DNA from: Stieleria varia
GTDB taxonomy: Bacteria > Planctomycetota > Planctomycetia > Pirellulales > Pirellulaceae
Reading direction: 5' to 3'
Assembly (NCBI RefSeq): GCF_038443385.1
Contig: NZ_CP151726.1
Span: forward strand, 3,906,001-3,970,000
DNA: 64,000 nucleotides
The translations under genes and the position numbers were made by a program. The notes below the pieces were generated by a model. The model saw nothing but the letters and a program-made list of their open reading frames with translations, made no database searches and was not told the DNA's origin. How positions within the stretch are numbered: position 1 is the stretch's first letter; each line of letters opens with the position of its first letter. This document shows positions 36,218-46,002 of this stretch, one piece after another.

Positions 36218-37091
36218 CTTCCTTCAACGACCGTTTTCAATTCGCATCTTCGTGCCAGACGGAGATCCCGATGGCCTGCGAATGGTCGAGAAATCGAACT
36301 GGACAGGGATCGGTGTTGTCTTCAAACGAACCGGCTACAAGCAGGTGGTCGGTCGGCCCGAGTTTGATCGCACGGGCATCTATGTGCTGGTCGGGTTCAG
36401 CGAAGACAGTGCGCTGCCCACGCTCTACATCGGTGAAGGCGATCCGGTCAAAGAGCGACTCAACCAACACTACAGCAAGAAAGATTTCTGGGACTGGGCG
36501 GTCTTCTTTGTCACCAAAGACACCAGCTTGAACAAAGCCCACGTCAAACATCTCGAATCCCGACTGCTGGAACTCGCCAAAACCGCCAAACAGTGCAAGC
36601 TCGACAACACCGGCTCCTCCTTGCCACCCACGTTGTCGGAAGCCGAACGTGCCGACATGGAGAGTTTTTTGCTGGATATCCTCAGCATCTTCCCGCTGCT
36701 GGGGCTCGGTGTCTTTGAGAAGACCGAAACAAAAAAGAAGCCCAAGAACTTGCTGTACATCGAAGCGAAGGGAATCAAAGCGACTGGCTATGAAGATGCA
36801 AAAGGTTTCGTCGTTATGTCCGGTTCCGAAATGGTGCTGCATGAGACCAACTCGATTCACAATTATCTGTCGGTGATGCGAAAGGATCTGATTGAGAAGT
36901 GCGTCGTTGAGTTGAGGTCAGATCGATACGTTTTCATTGAAGGCTATGCCTTCAGTTCGCCATCATCAGCAGCGGGGGTGATTAAAGGCGGTTCGGCAAA
37001 TGGACGGGATGATTGGAAAGACAAGGATGGTGTGAGTTTGAAAACATTGCAGTCGGCTGCATCGACGAGTGAGGACGAATGCGATGGCTGA
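36210..37091 (+). CDS. GIY-YIG nuclease-domain protein with DUF4357-like C-terminus
   Basis: 293 residues from the Met at 36210, which overlaps the hsdS stop by 8 bp; an upstream Met at 36186 inside hsdS is less likely. GIY (56-58) and YIG (73-75) with the spacing of the GIY-YIG nuclease fold are followed by an Arg-containing helix (VKERLNQH). The C-terminal ~100 residues ([24 protein letters not shown]...) match the DUF4357 domain often joined to GIY-YIG in restriction loci. It could be an accessory nuclease or a DNA-binding partner of the type I complex. Confidence 0.85.
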   Translation: MSDFLQRPFSIRIFVPDGDPDGLRMVEKSNWTGIGVVFKRTGYKQVVGRPEFDRTGIYVLVGFSEDSALPTLYIGEGDPVKERLNQHYSKKDFWDWAVFFVTKDTSLNKAHVKHLESRLLELAKTAKQCKLDNTGSSLPPTLSEAERADMESFLLDILSIFPLLGLGVFEKTETKKKPKNLLYIEAKGIKATGYEDAKGFVVMSGSEMVLHETNSIHNYLSVMRKDLIEKCVVELRSDRYVFIEGYAFSSPSSAAGVIKGGSANGRDDWKDKDGVSLKTLQSAASTSEDECDG

Positions 37092-38595
37092 ATTGCCAAT
37101 CAACATCGAAGACTTGCTGCGACAGCGAACGGTCGAAGGTGAGCGAATCGAATACAAGACTGGTTGGAATCCGGCTCCGATCATGCGGACGCTGTGTGCC
37201 TTCGCCAACGATTTCGAGAACCTCGGTGGCGGCTATGTTGTCATTGGTCAGGACTGCGATGAATCAGGCCGTCCGGTTTTTCCTCCTGCTGGTGTGCCGG
37301 AGGATTCGCTGGATCGTATTCAACAGGAGTTACTGCGCTACTGTAACCAAATCCAACCACCCTATTTCCCGATCCTGAGCATCCAAACGGTCGAGAATCG
37401 GAATCTAATCGTGCTGTGGGCACCCGGTGGTCAGAATCGTCCTTATTCGGTGCCACGAGATGTGACGGCAAGCCACAAGGAAAAGCACTACTACATCCGC
37501 CGGTATTCGAGCACGGTGCAGGTGGTCGAGAACAGCGAAGATCAAAGAGAACTATTGAGTCTGACGGCTACCGTTCCCTTCGATGATCGGCAATGCCAAC
37601 GGGCGACGATTGACGATCTGAAGATTTCGTTGATCCGTTCGTATTTGAATGAAGTTGGAAGCGATCTATTGAGCGAAGTGGATGAATTGTCGCTGGTGAA
37701 CATCTGCCGACAGATGCAGATCGTTGATGGCGGCGACGAAGTGGTTCGGCCTCGGAATATCGGGGTGCTGTTTTTTAGCAATGACCCTGCAAAGTTCCTG
37801 CCCGGTGCTCAGATTGATGTCGTGATCTTTCCCGATGGGGCTGGCGGCGATGAATTGATCGAGAAGACGTTTGAAGGTCCGATTGATCAACAGATTCGTT
37901 CGGCGCTGCGGTATGTGCAAAATGAGGTGGTTGTGGAAAAGGTCATCAAGCTGCCGGATCGACCTGAAGCGAAGCGGTTTTTCAATTATCCTCTGGCTGC
38001 GATTGAGGAGGCTTTGGTCAACGCCATGTACCATCGTGGCTATGACACACCGGAACCGGTGGAAGTGCGAGTGAATCCTGATCGCATCGAGATCGTCAGC
38101 TACCCCGGCCCCGATCCGTCGATTCGGCCCGAGCATTTACGGGACGGCTTGGTGGTCGCACGGCGTTATCGAAATCGGCGGATTGGCGAGTTCTTTAAGG
38201 AGCTTGAACTCACCGAAGGGCGTGGAACGGGCATCCCGAAGATCAAGCGAGTGATGGTGTCCAATGGGTCGCCGGAGCCAAGTTTCAGCACCGACGATAT
38301 CCGCAGCCATTTCTTGGTGGTGTTACCGATGCACCGAGAGTTCTCGATTGATTCTTCGTCTGATGAACTTTTGTCGCTATCGGCAATGGAATCGAACATT
38401 CTGGAAATTCTGGAATCGGGCGAGCTTGGCCGAAGTGAATTGGCGGATCGGCTGGGAGTGAGTAGCCGGGCGGGGTCAATGAAAAGAGCGATTGATCGGC
38501 TCATCGACGTGAAGCTCATCGAATTCACGCTCCCAGAGACGCCTCGAAGTCCGAATCAGCGGTTGCGTCTACCAGCCAGAAAGAGTGACTCATGA
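37084..38595 (+). CDS. AlbA_2 / Schlafen-like protein with GHKL-type ATP-binding region
   Basis: About 503 residues. The AlbA_2 domain spans residues ~5-140: [37 protein letters not shown] middle region is followed by a HATPase_c_4-type segment ([13 protein letters not shown]...[24 protein letters not shown]) and a C-terminal winged helix ([20 protein letters not shown]). Such COG2865-like proteins are commonly annotated as transcriptional regulators or ATP-binding proteins. The start overlaps the GIY-YIG gene end by 8 bp; a Met 15 bp earlier is an alternative. It is the second AlbA_2 protein of this operon. Confidence 0.85.
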   Translation: MAELPINIEDLLRQRTVEGERIEYKTGWNPAPIMRTLCAFANDFENLGGGYVVIGQDCDESGRPVFPPAGVPEDSLDRIQQELLRYCNQIQPPYFPILSIQTVENRNLIVLWAPGGQNRPYSVPRDVTASHKEKHYYIRRYSSTVQVVENSEDQRELLSLTATVPFDDRQCQRATIDDLKISLIRSYLNEVGSDLLSEVDELSLVNICRQMQIVDGGDEVVRPRNIGVLFFSNDPAKFLPGAQIDVVIFPDGAGGDELIEKTFEGPIDQQIRSALRYVQNEVVVEKVIKLPDRPEAKRFFNYPLAAIEEALVNAMYHRGYDTPEPVEVRVNPDRIEIVSYPGPDPSIRPEHLRDGLVVARRYRNRRIGEFFKELELTEGRGTGIPKIKRVMVSNGSPEPSFSTDDIRSHFLVVLPMHREFSIDSSSDELLSLSAMESNILEILESGELGRSELADRLGVSSRAGSMKRAIDRLIDVKLIEFTLPETPRSPNQRLRLPARKSDS

Positions 38596-38604
38596 CGTGT
38601 GATT

Positions 38605-38644
38605 GGCCCATGCTGGCCCATGCTGGCCCATGCTGGCCCATGTT
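38605..38644. repeat. 10-bp tandem repeat, four units
   Basis: TGGCCCATGC is repeated at 38605, 38615, 38625 and 38635 (last unit ends in T), in the ~190-bp gap between the AlbA_2/ATPase gene and the DUF262 gene. The 10-bp period places each unit on nearly the same helical face. This is the only sizeable gap inside the operon's type I section, so the array may mark an internal regulatory region. A 31-codon frame (38689-38784) lies between it and the next gene but has no ribosome site. Confidence 0.9.
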
Positions 38645-38788
38645 CGGCCCAAGGTAAGAAACGATTAAAAACACGACGATTGAGCCTAATGGCAGGCAAA
38701 AGCTGGTGCAAACGAACAGAAGATCGAATCGAAACGGCTGAGGCCAAACCGAAACAAAATCAGGATCAAGTCGGAAAAGAATAGACAA

Positions 38789-40624
38789 ATGGCAAGAATC
38801 GAAAATCACAAATACAGCATCGAAGAAGCATTCCGTGAGTGCTTTTACGTCGTCCCCGATTACCAACGTGAATATGTCTGGTCCGACAAGGAAGTTCAGC
38901 AACTTCTCGATGACATCAACGATCAGGTCGATGTTAGCTCCGACATGGAATACTTCGTCGGCATGATTCTCGTGTCACCGGGCGCTCGCAAGAATCAATT
39001 CGAGGTCATCGATGGTCAACAGCGGCTCACGACATTTTTCCTGCTGTTGTGTGCGATGCGGCATCGATTCAAGAGCAGTCCGCAGCACTACCAGCTTGTC
39101 AACGAACTGATCTCAACCAGTTACGCCACCAAGACAGGTGACATCGAAACGAGTTTGAAGCTGGACCCACGTTACGAGAACGCCAGCGAGTTGATGAAGT
39201 GCCTTGTGGAGCAAGATGATGTGCCGCAAAAGGTCAGTGCGGCAGTTCAGAGTAGCGGGATTCCACGGTTTGGTTCGCTAGACAACTTGCTGAACGCATA
39301 CGGGACGATCTATCGGTATCTGGAAGACAACTACGAGGATGAAAAGGAACTCAAGAAGCTGTGGGGATTCCTTGCCAATAATGTTGTCTTCATCCAAATC
39401 TCAACCGATGTCAGTAGCGCACTGAAAATCTTCGAGACGATCAACGAGCGTGGCGTTGGTCTGAACCCAATGGACTTGCTGAAGAACTTGCTGTTCACAA
39501 ATGTAAAGCTGGGCGAGTTCACAAAGCTGAAGAATGAGTGGAAGAAGATCACGGGACCGCTGGAAAAAGGCAAGGAAAAGCCGCTTCGATTCCTGCGTTA
39601 CTTCCTGATGGCCAATTACAAGATCACGAACAAGGACTCGATTGTTCGTGAAGACCAGATTTATGATTGGTTCGTTGACAAAGAGAACGCCAAGCTGTGC
39701 GGCTACACGCAAGAGCCGTTTGTGTTTGTCAGAAAGATCATTCGCAATGTTGAGCAGTATCTCGACTTTGCCGAAGGTCGTGGGAACGACGGCAAAAGTA
39801 ACACTCCAATGGAGAACCTGAAGAAGCTGTGCGGTGGTGCATTTAGTTTGCACTATGTGCTGCTGCTTGCTGTCTCGAACCTACCGAAACCTCTGTTTGA
39901 TCATTTCGTTCAGCAGCTAGAGAGCTTTCTGTTCTATTACATCTTCACAAAGACACCGACGAAGGAATTGGAACGCAGCTTTTCCCAATGGGCCGACGAA
40001 CTTCGGGCCGTCGCTGAATTGACGGATGAAAAGGAACAAAGGCAAAAGCTGAACGAGTTTATCGAGAATCGTTTCCAAGCCAGCATGACCTCGAAAGGCA
40101 AGGAGCTTCACGATGCTCTCAAACGGTACACCATTCGTTCGATGCAGCAGTACCGAACTCGTTACTTGCTCGCCAAACTCACGCAGCATGTGGACATGGC
40201 TTACAAGGGTGTGAAGACGCCGGGCAGTCTTCACGAGTACACGGTTTTGGAAATGGAACATATCCTGCCGAACAATCCAGAGGCGGATCTTAGGCAATCG
40301 TTCACAACTCAAAATCCGAATTGTGACTACGACGAGTACAAGGTTCGCCTTGGGAACTTCACGCTGCTTGAAAAGCCCATCAACATCGTGGCCAGTAATG
40401 GCTTTTTCGATGACAAAAAAGCTGAATACAAGAAATGTAAACACTACCTGACCAGCAGCATCGTTGAGCTTACTGAGGTCGGGAAGAACTCCAGCATCAC
40501 ACGGATTAACGAGAAACTAAAGCCGTTCACTGATTGGACGGCGGCGGGTATCGATGAGCGACAGGAGATGCTTGCCGAGTTGGTGAAGGATGTGTGGAAA
40601 ACATCGTTGATTGAGGTTTCTTAA
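38789..40624 (+). CDS. DUF262-DUF1524 protein (GmrSD-like)
   Basis: 611 residues. The N-terminal DUF262 domain has VPDYQREYVW and FEVIDGQQRLTTFFLLL, the ParB-like D-G-Q-Q-R motif of the family. The C-terminal DUF1524 part has an HNH-type nuclease signature: EMEHILP with His491 and later LGNFTLLEKPIN with Asn. This is the single-chain layout of GmrSD type IV restriction enzymes, which cut modified DNA. It sits between AlbA_2/ATPase and hsdR, 2 bp from the latter. Whether it acts independently or with the type I complex is unclear. Confidence 0.88.
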   Translation: MARIENHKYSIEEAFRECFYVVPDYQREYVWSDKEVQQLLDDINDQVDVSSDMEYFVGMILVSPGARKNQFEVIDGQQRLTTFFLLLCAMRHRFKSSPQHYQLVNELISTSYATKTGDIETSLKLDPRYENASELMKCLVEQDDVPQKVSAAVQSSGIPRFGSLDNLLNAYGTIYRYLEDNYEDEKELKKLWGFLANNVVFIQISTDVSSALKIFETINERGVGLNPMDLLKNLLFTNVKLGEFTKLKNEWKKITGPLEKGKEKPLRFLRYFLMANYKITNKDSIVREDQIYDWFVDKENAKLCGYTQEPFVFVRKIIRNVEQYLDFAEGRGNDGKSNTPMENLKKLCGGAFSLHYVLLLAVSNLPKPLFDHFVQQLESFLFYYIFTKTPTKELERSFSQWADELRAVAELTDEKEQRQKLNEFIENRFQASMTSKGKELHDALKRYTIRSMQQYRTRYLLAKLTQHVDMAYKGVKTPGSLHEYTVLEMEHILPNNPEADLRQSFTTQNPNCDYDEYKVRLGNFTLLEKPINIVASNGFFDDKKAEYKKCKHYLTSSIVELTEVGKNSSITRINEKLKPFTDWTAAGIDERQEMLAELVKDVWKTSLIEVS

Positions 40625-40626
40625 GC

Positions 40627-43600
40627 ATGTCCGAGTACCACTTCGTCGAAAAACCGTTTCTCGATCAGTTGAAGCAACTGGATTGGGATGTCATCGATCA
40701 GGGGCCAGCGTTCCCAACTGATCCGGCGAAGAGTCTGCGCAGTAATTTCAGGGAAATCTTTCTGCGAGACAAGTTTTTCGAGAATGTGCGAAAGATCAAC
40801 ACCACGGAAGACGGGCAAGCTTGGCTGACAGACAAGCAACTTGAAGAGGTTTACGAGGACATTTCTGGCAGGACGACCGGAAGCCTCATCGAGATCAATG
40901 AAGCCGTTCAGCAGCTTCTCTATCGAACTCAGGTCGATGAAAACGAACTGACTGGCGAGCAATACCCGAACGTCCAACTGATCGACTTCCAAAATCCGCT
41001 CAACAACAGCTTTCTGGCGATCAATCAATTTCGCATCGACACGCCGAGTTGCGTCAAGTCGTGCATCATTCCCGACATCGTGTTGTTCGTGAACGGGATT
41101 CCGCTGGTTGTGGTGGAAGCCAAGGACATCAACCAGATCGAATCCAACCCGATGTACGAAGCGTTCCGCCAGTTGATGCGGTACAGTGGGCAACGGCAAG
41201 GCACTCACGACGCTGGACTGCGAGAGGGTGAGCCGAAGCTGTTCCATGCGAACCAGTTCATTGTTCGCACTTGCGGCGATCATTGCGAGTTCGGGACAGT
41301 CACCTCCACCGAAGAAGAATATTTCTACCCATGGCGTGACATCTACCCCGAGAATTATCGCACCTACGAAAAACCACTCGGGAAAGAACGGCAGCAGGAG
41401 TTGCTGATTCAGGGGATGTTGCCCAAGGAAACCTTGCTCGACATCGTGCGCAGTTGCACCGTCTTCATGGATGTGGGCAAGACTCGGGCCAAAATCGTCT
41501 GCCGCTATCAACAGTACCGAGCCATGCTGAAGATCATCGCCCGTCTTCGCAAAGGCGATACACCGATGGAACGGTCAGGCGTCATCTGGCATACGCAAGG
41601 ATCGGGGAAATCACTTTCGATGGTGTTTGTCATTCGCAAGCTGCGAATGTGCGATGACCTGAAGGATTTCAAGGTTTGCCTGATCAATGACCGCCGTGAC
41701 CTTGAACAGCAGCTTGGTGAAACGGCAACTTTGAGCGGCGAGAAAGTCACTTACATCACAAGCACGAAGGATCTGAAGGAGAAGCTTGCTACCGACACGT
41801 CCAATCTGAACATGATCATGGTTCACAAGTTCAACGAGGCTCAGAACAAGGATGTTCCCGATTACCTCGATGACGCTTTGGACATCCCTCAGTACGAAAA
41901 CTTTGGGGTGGTCAACTCGTCCGAACGAATTCTGCTGATGATTGACGAGGCCCATCGGTCTCAGGCTGGTGATCTCGGCGACAACTTGTTCGAAGCGTTT
42001 CCGCAGGCGACTCGCCTTGCCTTCACGGGAACACCGCTCATTGCCGTGAAAGATGGTCAGATCGTCGGACAGAAGACGGCCAAGCGATTCGGCGGCTACA
42101 TCGACAAGTACAAGTTGCAGGATGCCGTAGATGATGGTGCGACGGTCCAGATTCTTTACGAAGGTAAGACAGCCGATTCGGCCATCGACAAGAAACACGA
42201 GTTCGATACTAAGGTCGATGATGCTGCCCGGAAGCACGTCGAATCGCAGCTTCGGAAGGCAGAGAATGTCGCTGCGCTCAAGAGGATCGCTAAACGGGAC
42301 GCCAAGCCGTTTGATGATCTGGTCAAGGAACGCACGGCTGAAGAGATATTGGCATTGAAACAGAAGTGGGGGACAACCGGCGACATCATGGAAGCCGATG
42401 AGCGCATCGAGGATATCGCCGAGGACCTCGTGAACCACTACATAGAGAACATCCTTCCCAATGGCTTCAAGGCTCAGGTCGTTTGCACGTCCAAGATGGC
42501 GGCGATCAAGTACAAGAAGTTCATTGACAAGGCTCTGGCTGCAAGACTGGCTTTCGAGGAAGCAAAACCACCCAAGAGTGTTTACGTTCGAGAACCCGAA
42601 TCATCGCTTCATGCCGAAGGTTCGACTGAGGGTTTGATGATCGCAGCCGAATCGCCCGCATTATCCGAATCGGGGTGTCGAGACGACGAGTTGTGTAAGC
42701 AGATTCGATTGCTGCAATCTGTTGTCGTGATTTCCGGCGATGGGACCAACGAAGCTGCCGTGATCACTGCCGCTCGCAAACACGCCCGAGAAGTGAATGC
42801 GGTCGATAACTTCAAACGAGCCTTCAACTACGATGATCCCGAAAAGGTCAACACGGGAATCGCCTTTTTGATTGTCTGCGACATGCTGCTTACCGGCTTC
42901 GATGCACCGGTCGAACAGGTTATGTACATCGACAAGAAGGTGAAGAATCACAATCTGCTGCAAACCATCGCCCGAGTGAACCGGATCGCCAAGGGTAAGA
43001 GCCGTGGCTTCATTGTTGACTACATCGGATTGTCGAACCACTTGAAGGACGCACTTTCAATTTATGCGTCCGAGGATCAAAAAGACCTCGAAGAGTCACT
43101 TCAGAACATCAGCGTCGAACTTCCCGTTCTTCAGGATCGTTACCGCCGCTTGATCAATCTGTTCGTGGACAACGGCGTCAAGAACATCGAGGATTTCGTC
43201 GAGCAAAAGATAGGCAATCGGACAGAGGAATTCGCTGCTCTGGAAAAGGCCGTCGAGTGCATGGAGGACATCAAGCAGCGGTCGAACTTCGAGGTGTACT
43301 TCAAGAAGTTCATGCAAAGCATGGATATCATTCTCCCAAACGCCGCAGCGAATCCCTACAAGATCCCAGTCAAACGGTTCGGGTATATCTTCGTGCGAGT
43401 CAGGGATCGCTACAAAGATGACACTCTGACGATTTCTGGCGCTGGCGAGAAGGTGAAGAAGCTGATCGACGAACACCTGATCAGCCTCGGCATCAATCCG
43501 AAGATCCCGCCTGTCGAGTTGTTTTCATCTCAGTTCATTCAGGAAGTCGAGAAGAACACTTCGCCGAAAGCCAAGGCGAGCGAAATGGAGCACGCCATTC

Positions 43601-44076
43601 GCAAGCACTGTAAGGTGAAGTTCGACGAAGATCCCGCTTTTTATGCGAAGCTGAGCGAAAAGCTGGAAGCCCTGATCAAACAGCACAAGGACAACTGGGA
43701 TCAGTTGGTCGGCGACTTATTCGGTCTTCGAGGCGAAGCAGAGGCGGGACGCAAAGAGGAAATCGAGGGCGTGAGCGCTGAGGCGGCTCCGTTCTACGAT
43801 CTGGTTGGTCAACTGGCTTTCACCGAGAAGTCCGTTCCTACTGATTGTGCTGACACAGTGAAACAACTGGTGTCAGATGTGATTGACCACTTGCAGTCCA
43901 ATATTGACATCATCGACTTCTGGAACCGCCCCACCGAAGTCAGCCGTCTTCGTGGCGAGTTGTCCGATTTGATGCTGGCAACAGGCGTCGATCAAGTAAT
44001 TGAGAATGCTGACAAGCTGGTTGCCGAGATTACACAGCTTGCGAAGAACCGAGAAAGGGACATTCTCAAGCCATGA
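40627..44076 (+). CDS. hsdR: Type I restriction enzyme endonuclease subunit HsdR
   Basis: 1149-residue motor-nuclease. An N-terminal PD-ExK nuclease has Asp150 (IIPDIVLF) and Glu164-x-Lys166 (VVVEAKD). Superfamily-2 helicase motifs follow: Walker A TQGSGKS (323-329), DEAH (440-443), FTGTPL, and late motifs MLLTGFDAPVEQVMYIDK and QTIARVNRI. A long helical C-terminus should bind HsdM/S. All catalytic residues appear intact, so a functional restriction enzyme is likely. It follows the DUF262 gene by 2 bp and its stop overlaps the protease gene start. Confidence 0.96.
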   Translation: MSEYHFVEKPFLDQLKQLDWDVIDQGPAFPTDPAKSLRSNFREIFLRDKFFENVRKINTTEDGQAWLTDKQLEEVYEDISGRTTGSLIEINEAVQQLLYRTQVDENELTGEQYPNVQLIDFQNPLNNSFLAINQFRIDTPSCVKSCIIPDIVLFVNGIPLVVVEAKDINQIESNPMYEAFRQLMRYSGQRQGTHDAGLREGEPKLFHANQFIVRTCGDHCEFGTVTSTEEEYFYPWRDIYPENYRTYEKPLGKERQQELLIQGMLPKETLLDIVRSCTVFMDVGKTRAKIVCRYQQYRAMLKIIARLRKGDTPMERSGVIWHTQGSGKSLSMVFVIRKLRMCDDLKDFKVCLINDRRDLEQQLGETATLSGEKVTYITSTKDLKEKLATDTSNLNMIMVHKFNEAQNKDVPDYLDDALDIPQYENFGVVNSSERILLMIDEAHRSQAGDLGDNLFEAFPQATRLAFTGTPLIAVKDGQIVGQKTAKRFGGYIDKYKLQDAVDDGATVQILYEGKTADSAIDKKHEFDTKVDDAARKHVESQLRKAENVAALKRIAKRDAKPFDDLVKERTAEEILALKQKWGTTGDIMEADERIEDIAEDLVNHYIENILPNGFKAQVVCTSKMAAIKYKKFIDKALAARLAFEEAKPPKSVYVREPESSLHAEGSTEGLMIAAESPALSESGCRDDELCKQIRLLQSVVVISGDGTNEAAVITAARKHAREVNAVDNFKRAFNYDDPEKVNTGIAFLIVCDMLLTGFDAPVEQVMYIDKKVKNHNLLQTIARVNRIAKGKSRGFIVDYIGLSNHLKDALSIYASEDQKDLEESLQNISVELPVLQDRYRRLINLFVDNGVKNIEDFVEQKIGNRTEEFAALEKAVECMEDIKQRSNFEVYFKKFMQSMDIILPNAAANPYKIPVKRFGYIFVRVRDRYKDDTLTISGAGEKVKKLIDEHLISLGINPKIPPVELFSSQFIQEVEKNTSPKAKASEMEHAIRKHCKVKFDEDPAFYAKLSEKLEALIKQHKDNWDQLVGDLFGLRGEAEAGRKEEIEGVSAEAAPFYDLVGQLAFTEKSVPTDCADTVKQLVSDVIDHLQSNIDIIDFWNRPTEVSRLRGELSDLMLATGVDQVIENADKLVAEITQLAKNRERDILKP

Positions 44077-44762
44077 GGACTTTCAAGGACATCGAGTACA
44101 CGCTGAAACGCAGCGACCGAAAGACCGCCAGTATCTATATCGAGCGGGACGGTCAGGTGTCTGTTCTTGTGCCGAAGGGACTTTCCAAAGCTCGCATCGA
44201 AGAACTGCTCGAATCCAAACGCAAATGGATTTATCGCAATCAGGCTGAGTGGCACGATCTCAACGCCACAAGGGTTCAACGGGAGTACGTCAACGGCGAA
44301 GGCTTTCTTTACCTCGGCCGCACCTACCGTTTGAAAATCGTCGATCAACAGGATGAGCCGTTGATGCTCAAGAACGGATACTTCTGCCTGATGTCCACCA
44401 ATGGCTCAGCCCCGGATGCGGACACTGTTTTCAAAGAGTTCTATCGAACCAAAGGCAAGGAACGCATCCCAGAACGTGCCGCATTTTTCGAGCGACGAAT
44501 GGGAGTCAAATCCAAAACAATCACGGTCATGGAGTTAAAGAACCGCTGGGCTTCTTGCACACCGGGAGGAAAGCTGAATTTTCACTGGAAGTGCATGATG
44601 GCCCCATCAACCGTTCTTGATTACATCGTCGTCCACGAACTCGCCCATTTGATCCACGCCAATCACACCGAAGCATTTTGGAACGAAGTAGACAAAGTGC
44701 TCCCCGACTATGGCGATCGGAAAGAATGGTTGAGGATTCATGGGGCGGGAATGGATTTGTAG
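44073..44762 (+). CDS. YgjP-like metallopeptidase
   Basis: 229 residues with HELAHLIHANHTEAFW, zinc motif His188-Glu-x-x-His192 and a downstream H-x-x-x-F-W, as in YgjP/SprT-like (DUF45, M48-related) peptidases. The preceding NRWASCTPGGKLNFHWK block is also family typical. Genes of this family frequently lie beside hsdR. Its ATG overlaps the hsdR stop (ATGA). A role in turning over the restriction subunit is possible but not shown. Confidence 0.92.
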   Translation: MRTFKDIEYTLKRSDRKTASIYIERDGQVSVLVPKGLSKARIEELLESKRKWIYRNQAEWHDLNATRVQREYVNGEGFLYLGRTYRLKIVDQQDEPLMLKNGYFCLMSTNGSAPDADTVFKEFYRTKGKERIPERAAFFERRMGVKSKTITVMELKNRWASCTPGGKLNFHWKCMMAPSTVLDYIVVHELAHLIHANHTEAFWNEVDKVLPDYGDRKEWLRIHGAGMDL

Positions 44763-44763
44763 C

Positions 44764-44886
44764 ATGAATCAAATGATGGAACGCCATCGATATACAACAA
44801 TCCTCGGCGAACTATTCGCCAAGTTTCAAACCAGCTTCTACTCCGACCCCGGAGACGTGGCATTCAAGGCATTGGGGTTAGAATAA
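44764..44886 (+). CDS. Small 40-residue protein in the operon
   Basis: An ATG one base after the protease stop opens a 40-codon frame starting MNQMMERHRYTTILGEL and ending FKALGLE, with the next gene 3 bp beyond its stop. The tight spacing on both sides argues that it is translated. It has no transmembrane segment and no family I recognise. Function unknown. Confidence 0.5.
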   Translation: MNQMMERHRYTTILGELFAKFQTSFYSDPGDVAFKALGLE

Positions 44887-44889
44887 CAA

Positions 44890-45999
44890 ATGGTCTGGAT
44901 CGCACTCACTGTTGTCTGGTTTCTGCTTGCCGCTGCCCTCGGCTACGTTGTGTACTCACTTCTGTCTGCAATCAAAAAGCTGGCAGGGTTCTTAAAGGAA
45001 GATGACGATGCTTGGAGTGACAGCGACGACAAACTCTTCCGGCATTTCTCAAGCCTCGCAAAGCTGCTGATTATCTCAACGCTGCTCGTCTGGATCGTGG
45101 TTGGCTTTGCGCCATTCCTCGTCTACAGATGGGAATTTTTTTCCGAGCCGATGATGCCCGACAAACTCGGCGAGTTTCGTGACGCATTCGGATTCACGAA
45201 CACTTTCTTTTCGGGACTTGCGTTCGGCGGCGTGATCATTGCCATCGTGCTCCAGACCATCGAGTTGCGCTATCAACGTCAGGAGATCAGGAGGGCGAAT
45301 AAGGAGTACCAAGAGCAAACCGACACACTGCAAAAGACGGCTTACTTAAACGCAGCTTCGACCTTGTTGCAGGGATATCTTGCAGAAGTTCAGTTTTCAC
45401 AGTCGAACGCCGCCAAAGACAAACACACTCGTCTCATGCGTCAGCTTGAGGTCATCCTCACAATGTTGAAGTCTGACTTCGAGGGGCTAGATGCCTTTGA
45501 CAGCGGAGTCGAGAAGAGTGTAGCTGAATCGAAATTCACCGAGCTTATTCGCCGACTGCACACGGCGCAGGCTGCGTTTAAAGATGCAACTGAACCAGAC
45601 GTGGCGATCACGGATGAGAACAAGGAAGTTATCGTCGAAGCATGTAAAACGGCACGAAGGCAACTGACGGAAACTCATGAACTCGTGGAACACGCTGTTT
45701 TCTCGAACGACCACTTCGCTGACATCATTGGCAAGTCCATCGACGACTTCCATGTTGGTGTGAAATCTCTGATCGTCCAGCTTCGCCAACTCGTAGAATT
45801 CAAGTTTGAGGTCTATCGGCCCGAGGGCAAGCCATACATCCACCGTCCCAAAGACCCACCTCAAAAGAAAGACAACTACAGCGACTTTCGCAAACGACTG
45901 CAGCTTCTAAAGAAGCGATTTGAAGAGGAGGCAGACCGTTGGAACACGATGCTCACTTTCGAGGGGGGAAAAGAGGATTCCACGGAGCGGGGAGGATGA
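44890..45999 (+). CDS. Two-TM coiled-coil membrane protein, abortive-infection-like
   Basis: 369 residues. An N-terminal helix (WIALTVVWFLLAAALGYVVY), a second at about 57-77 and a third (FSGLAFGGVIIAIVLQTIEL, about 105-124) anchor it; the rest is a long cytosolic helical region. The FGFTNTFFSGLAF...LQTIELRYQRQEI pattern resembles putative phage abortive-infection proteins (putAbiC type), which have short N-terminal membrane segments. Similarity is by eye. Located 3 bp after the 40-residue ORF and 3 bp before the pRiA4b-like gene, so it belongs to the same operon. A membrane-acting effector is a reasonable guess. Confidence 0.7.
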   Translation: MVWIALTVVWFLLAAALGYVVYSLLSAIKKLAGFLKEDDDAWSDSDDKLFRHFSSLAKLLIISTLLVWIVVGFAPFLVYRWEFFSEPMMPDKLGEFRDAFGFTNTFFSGLAFGGVIIAIVLQTIELRYQRQEIRRANKEYQEQTDTLQKTAYLNAASTLLQGYLAEVQFSQSNAAKDKHTRLMRQLEVILTMLKSDFEGLDAFDSGVEKSVAESKFTELIRRLHTAQAAFKDATEPDVAITDENKEVIVEACKTARRQLTETHELVEHAVFSNDHFADIIGKSIDDFHVGVKSLIVQLRQLVEFKFEVYRPEGKPYIHRPKDPPQKKDNYSDFRKRLQLLKKRFEEEADRWNTMLTFEGGKEDSTERGG

Positions 46000-46002
46000 G
46001 TT

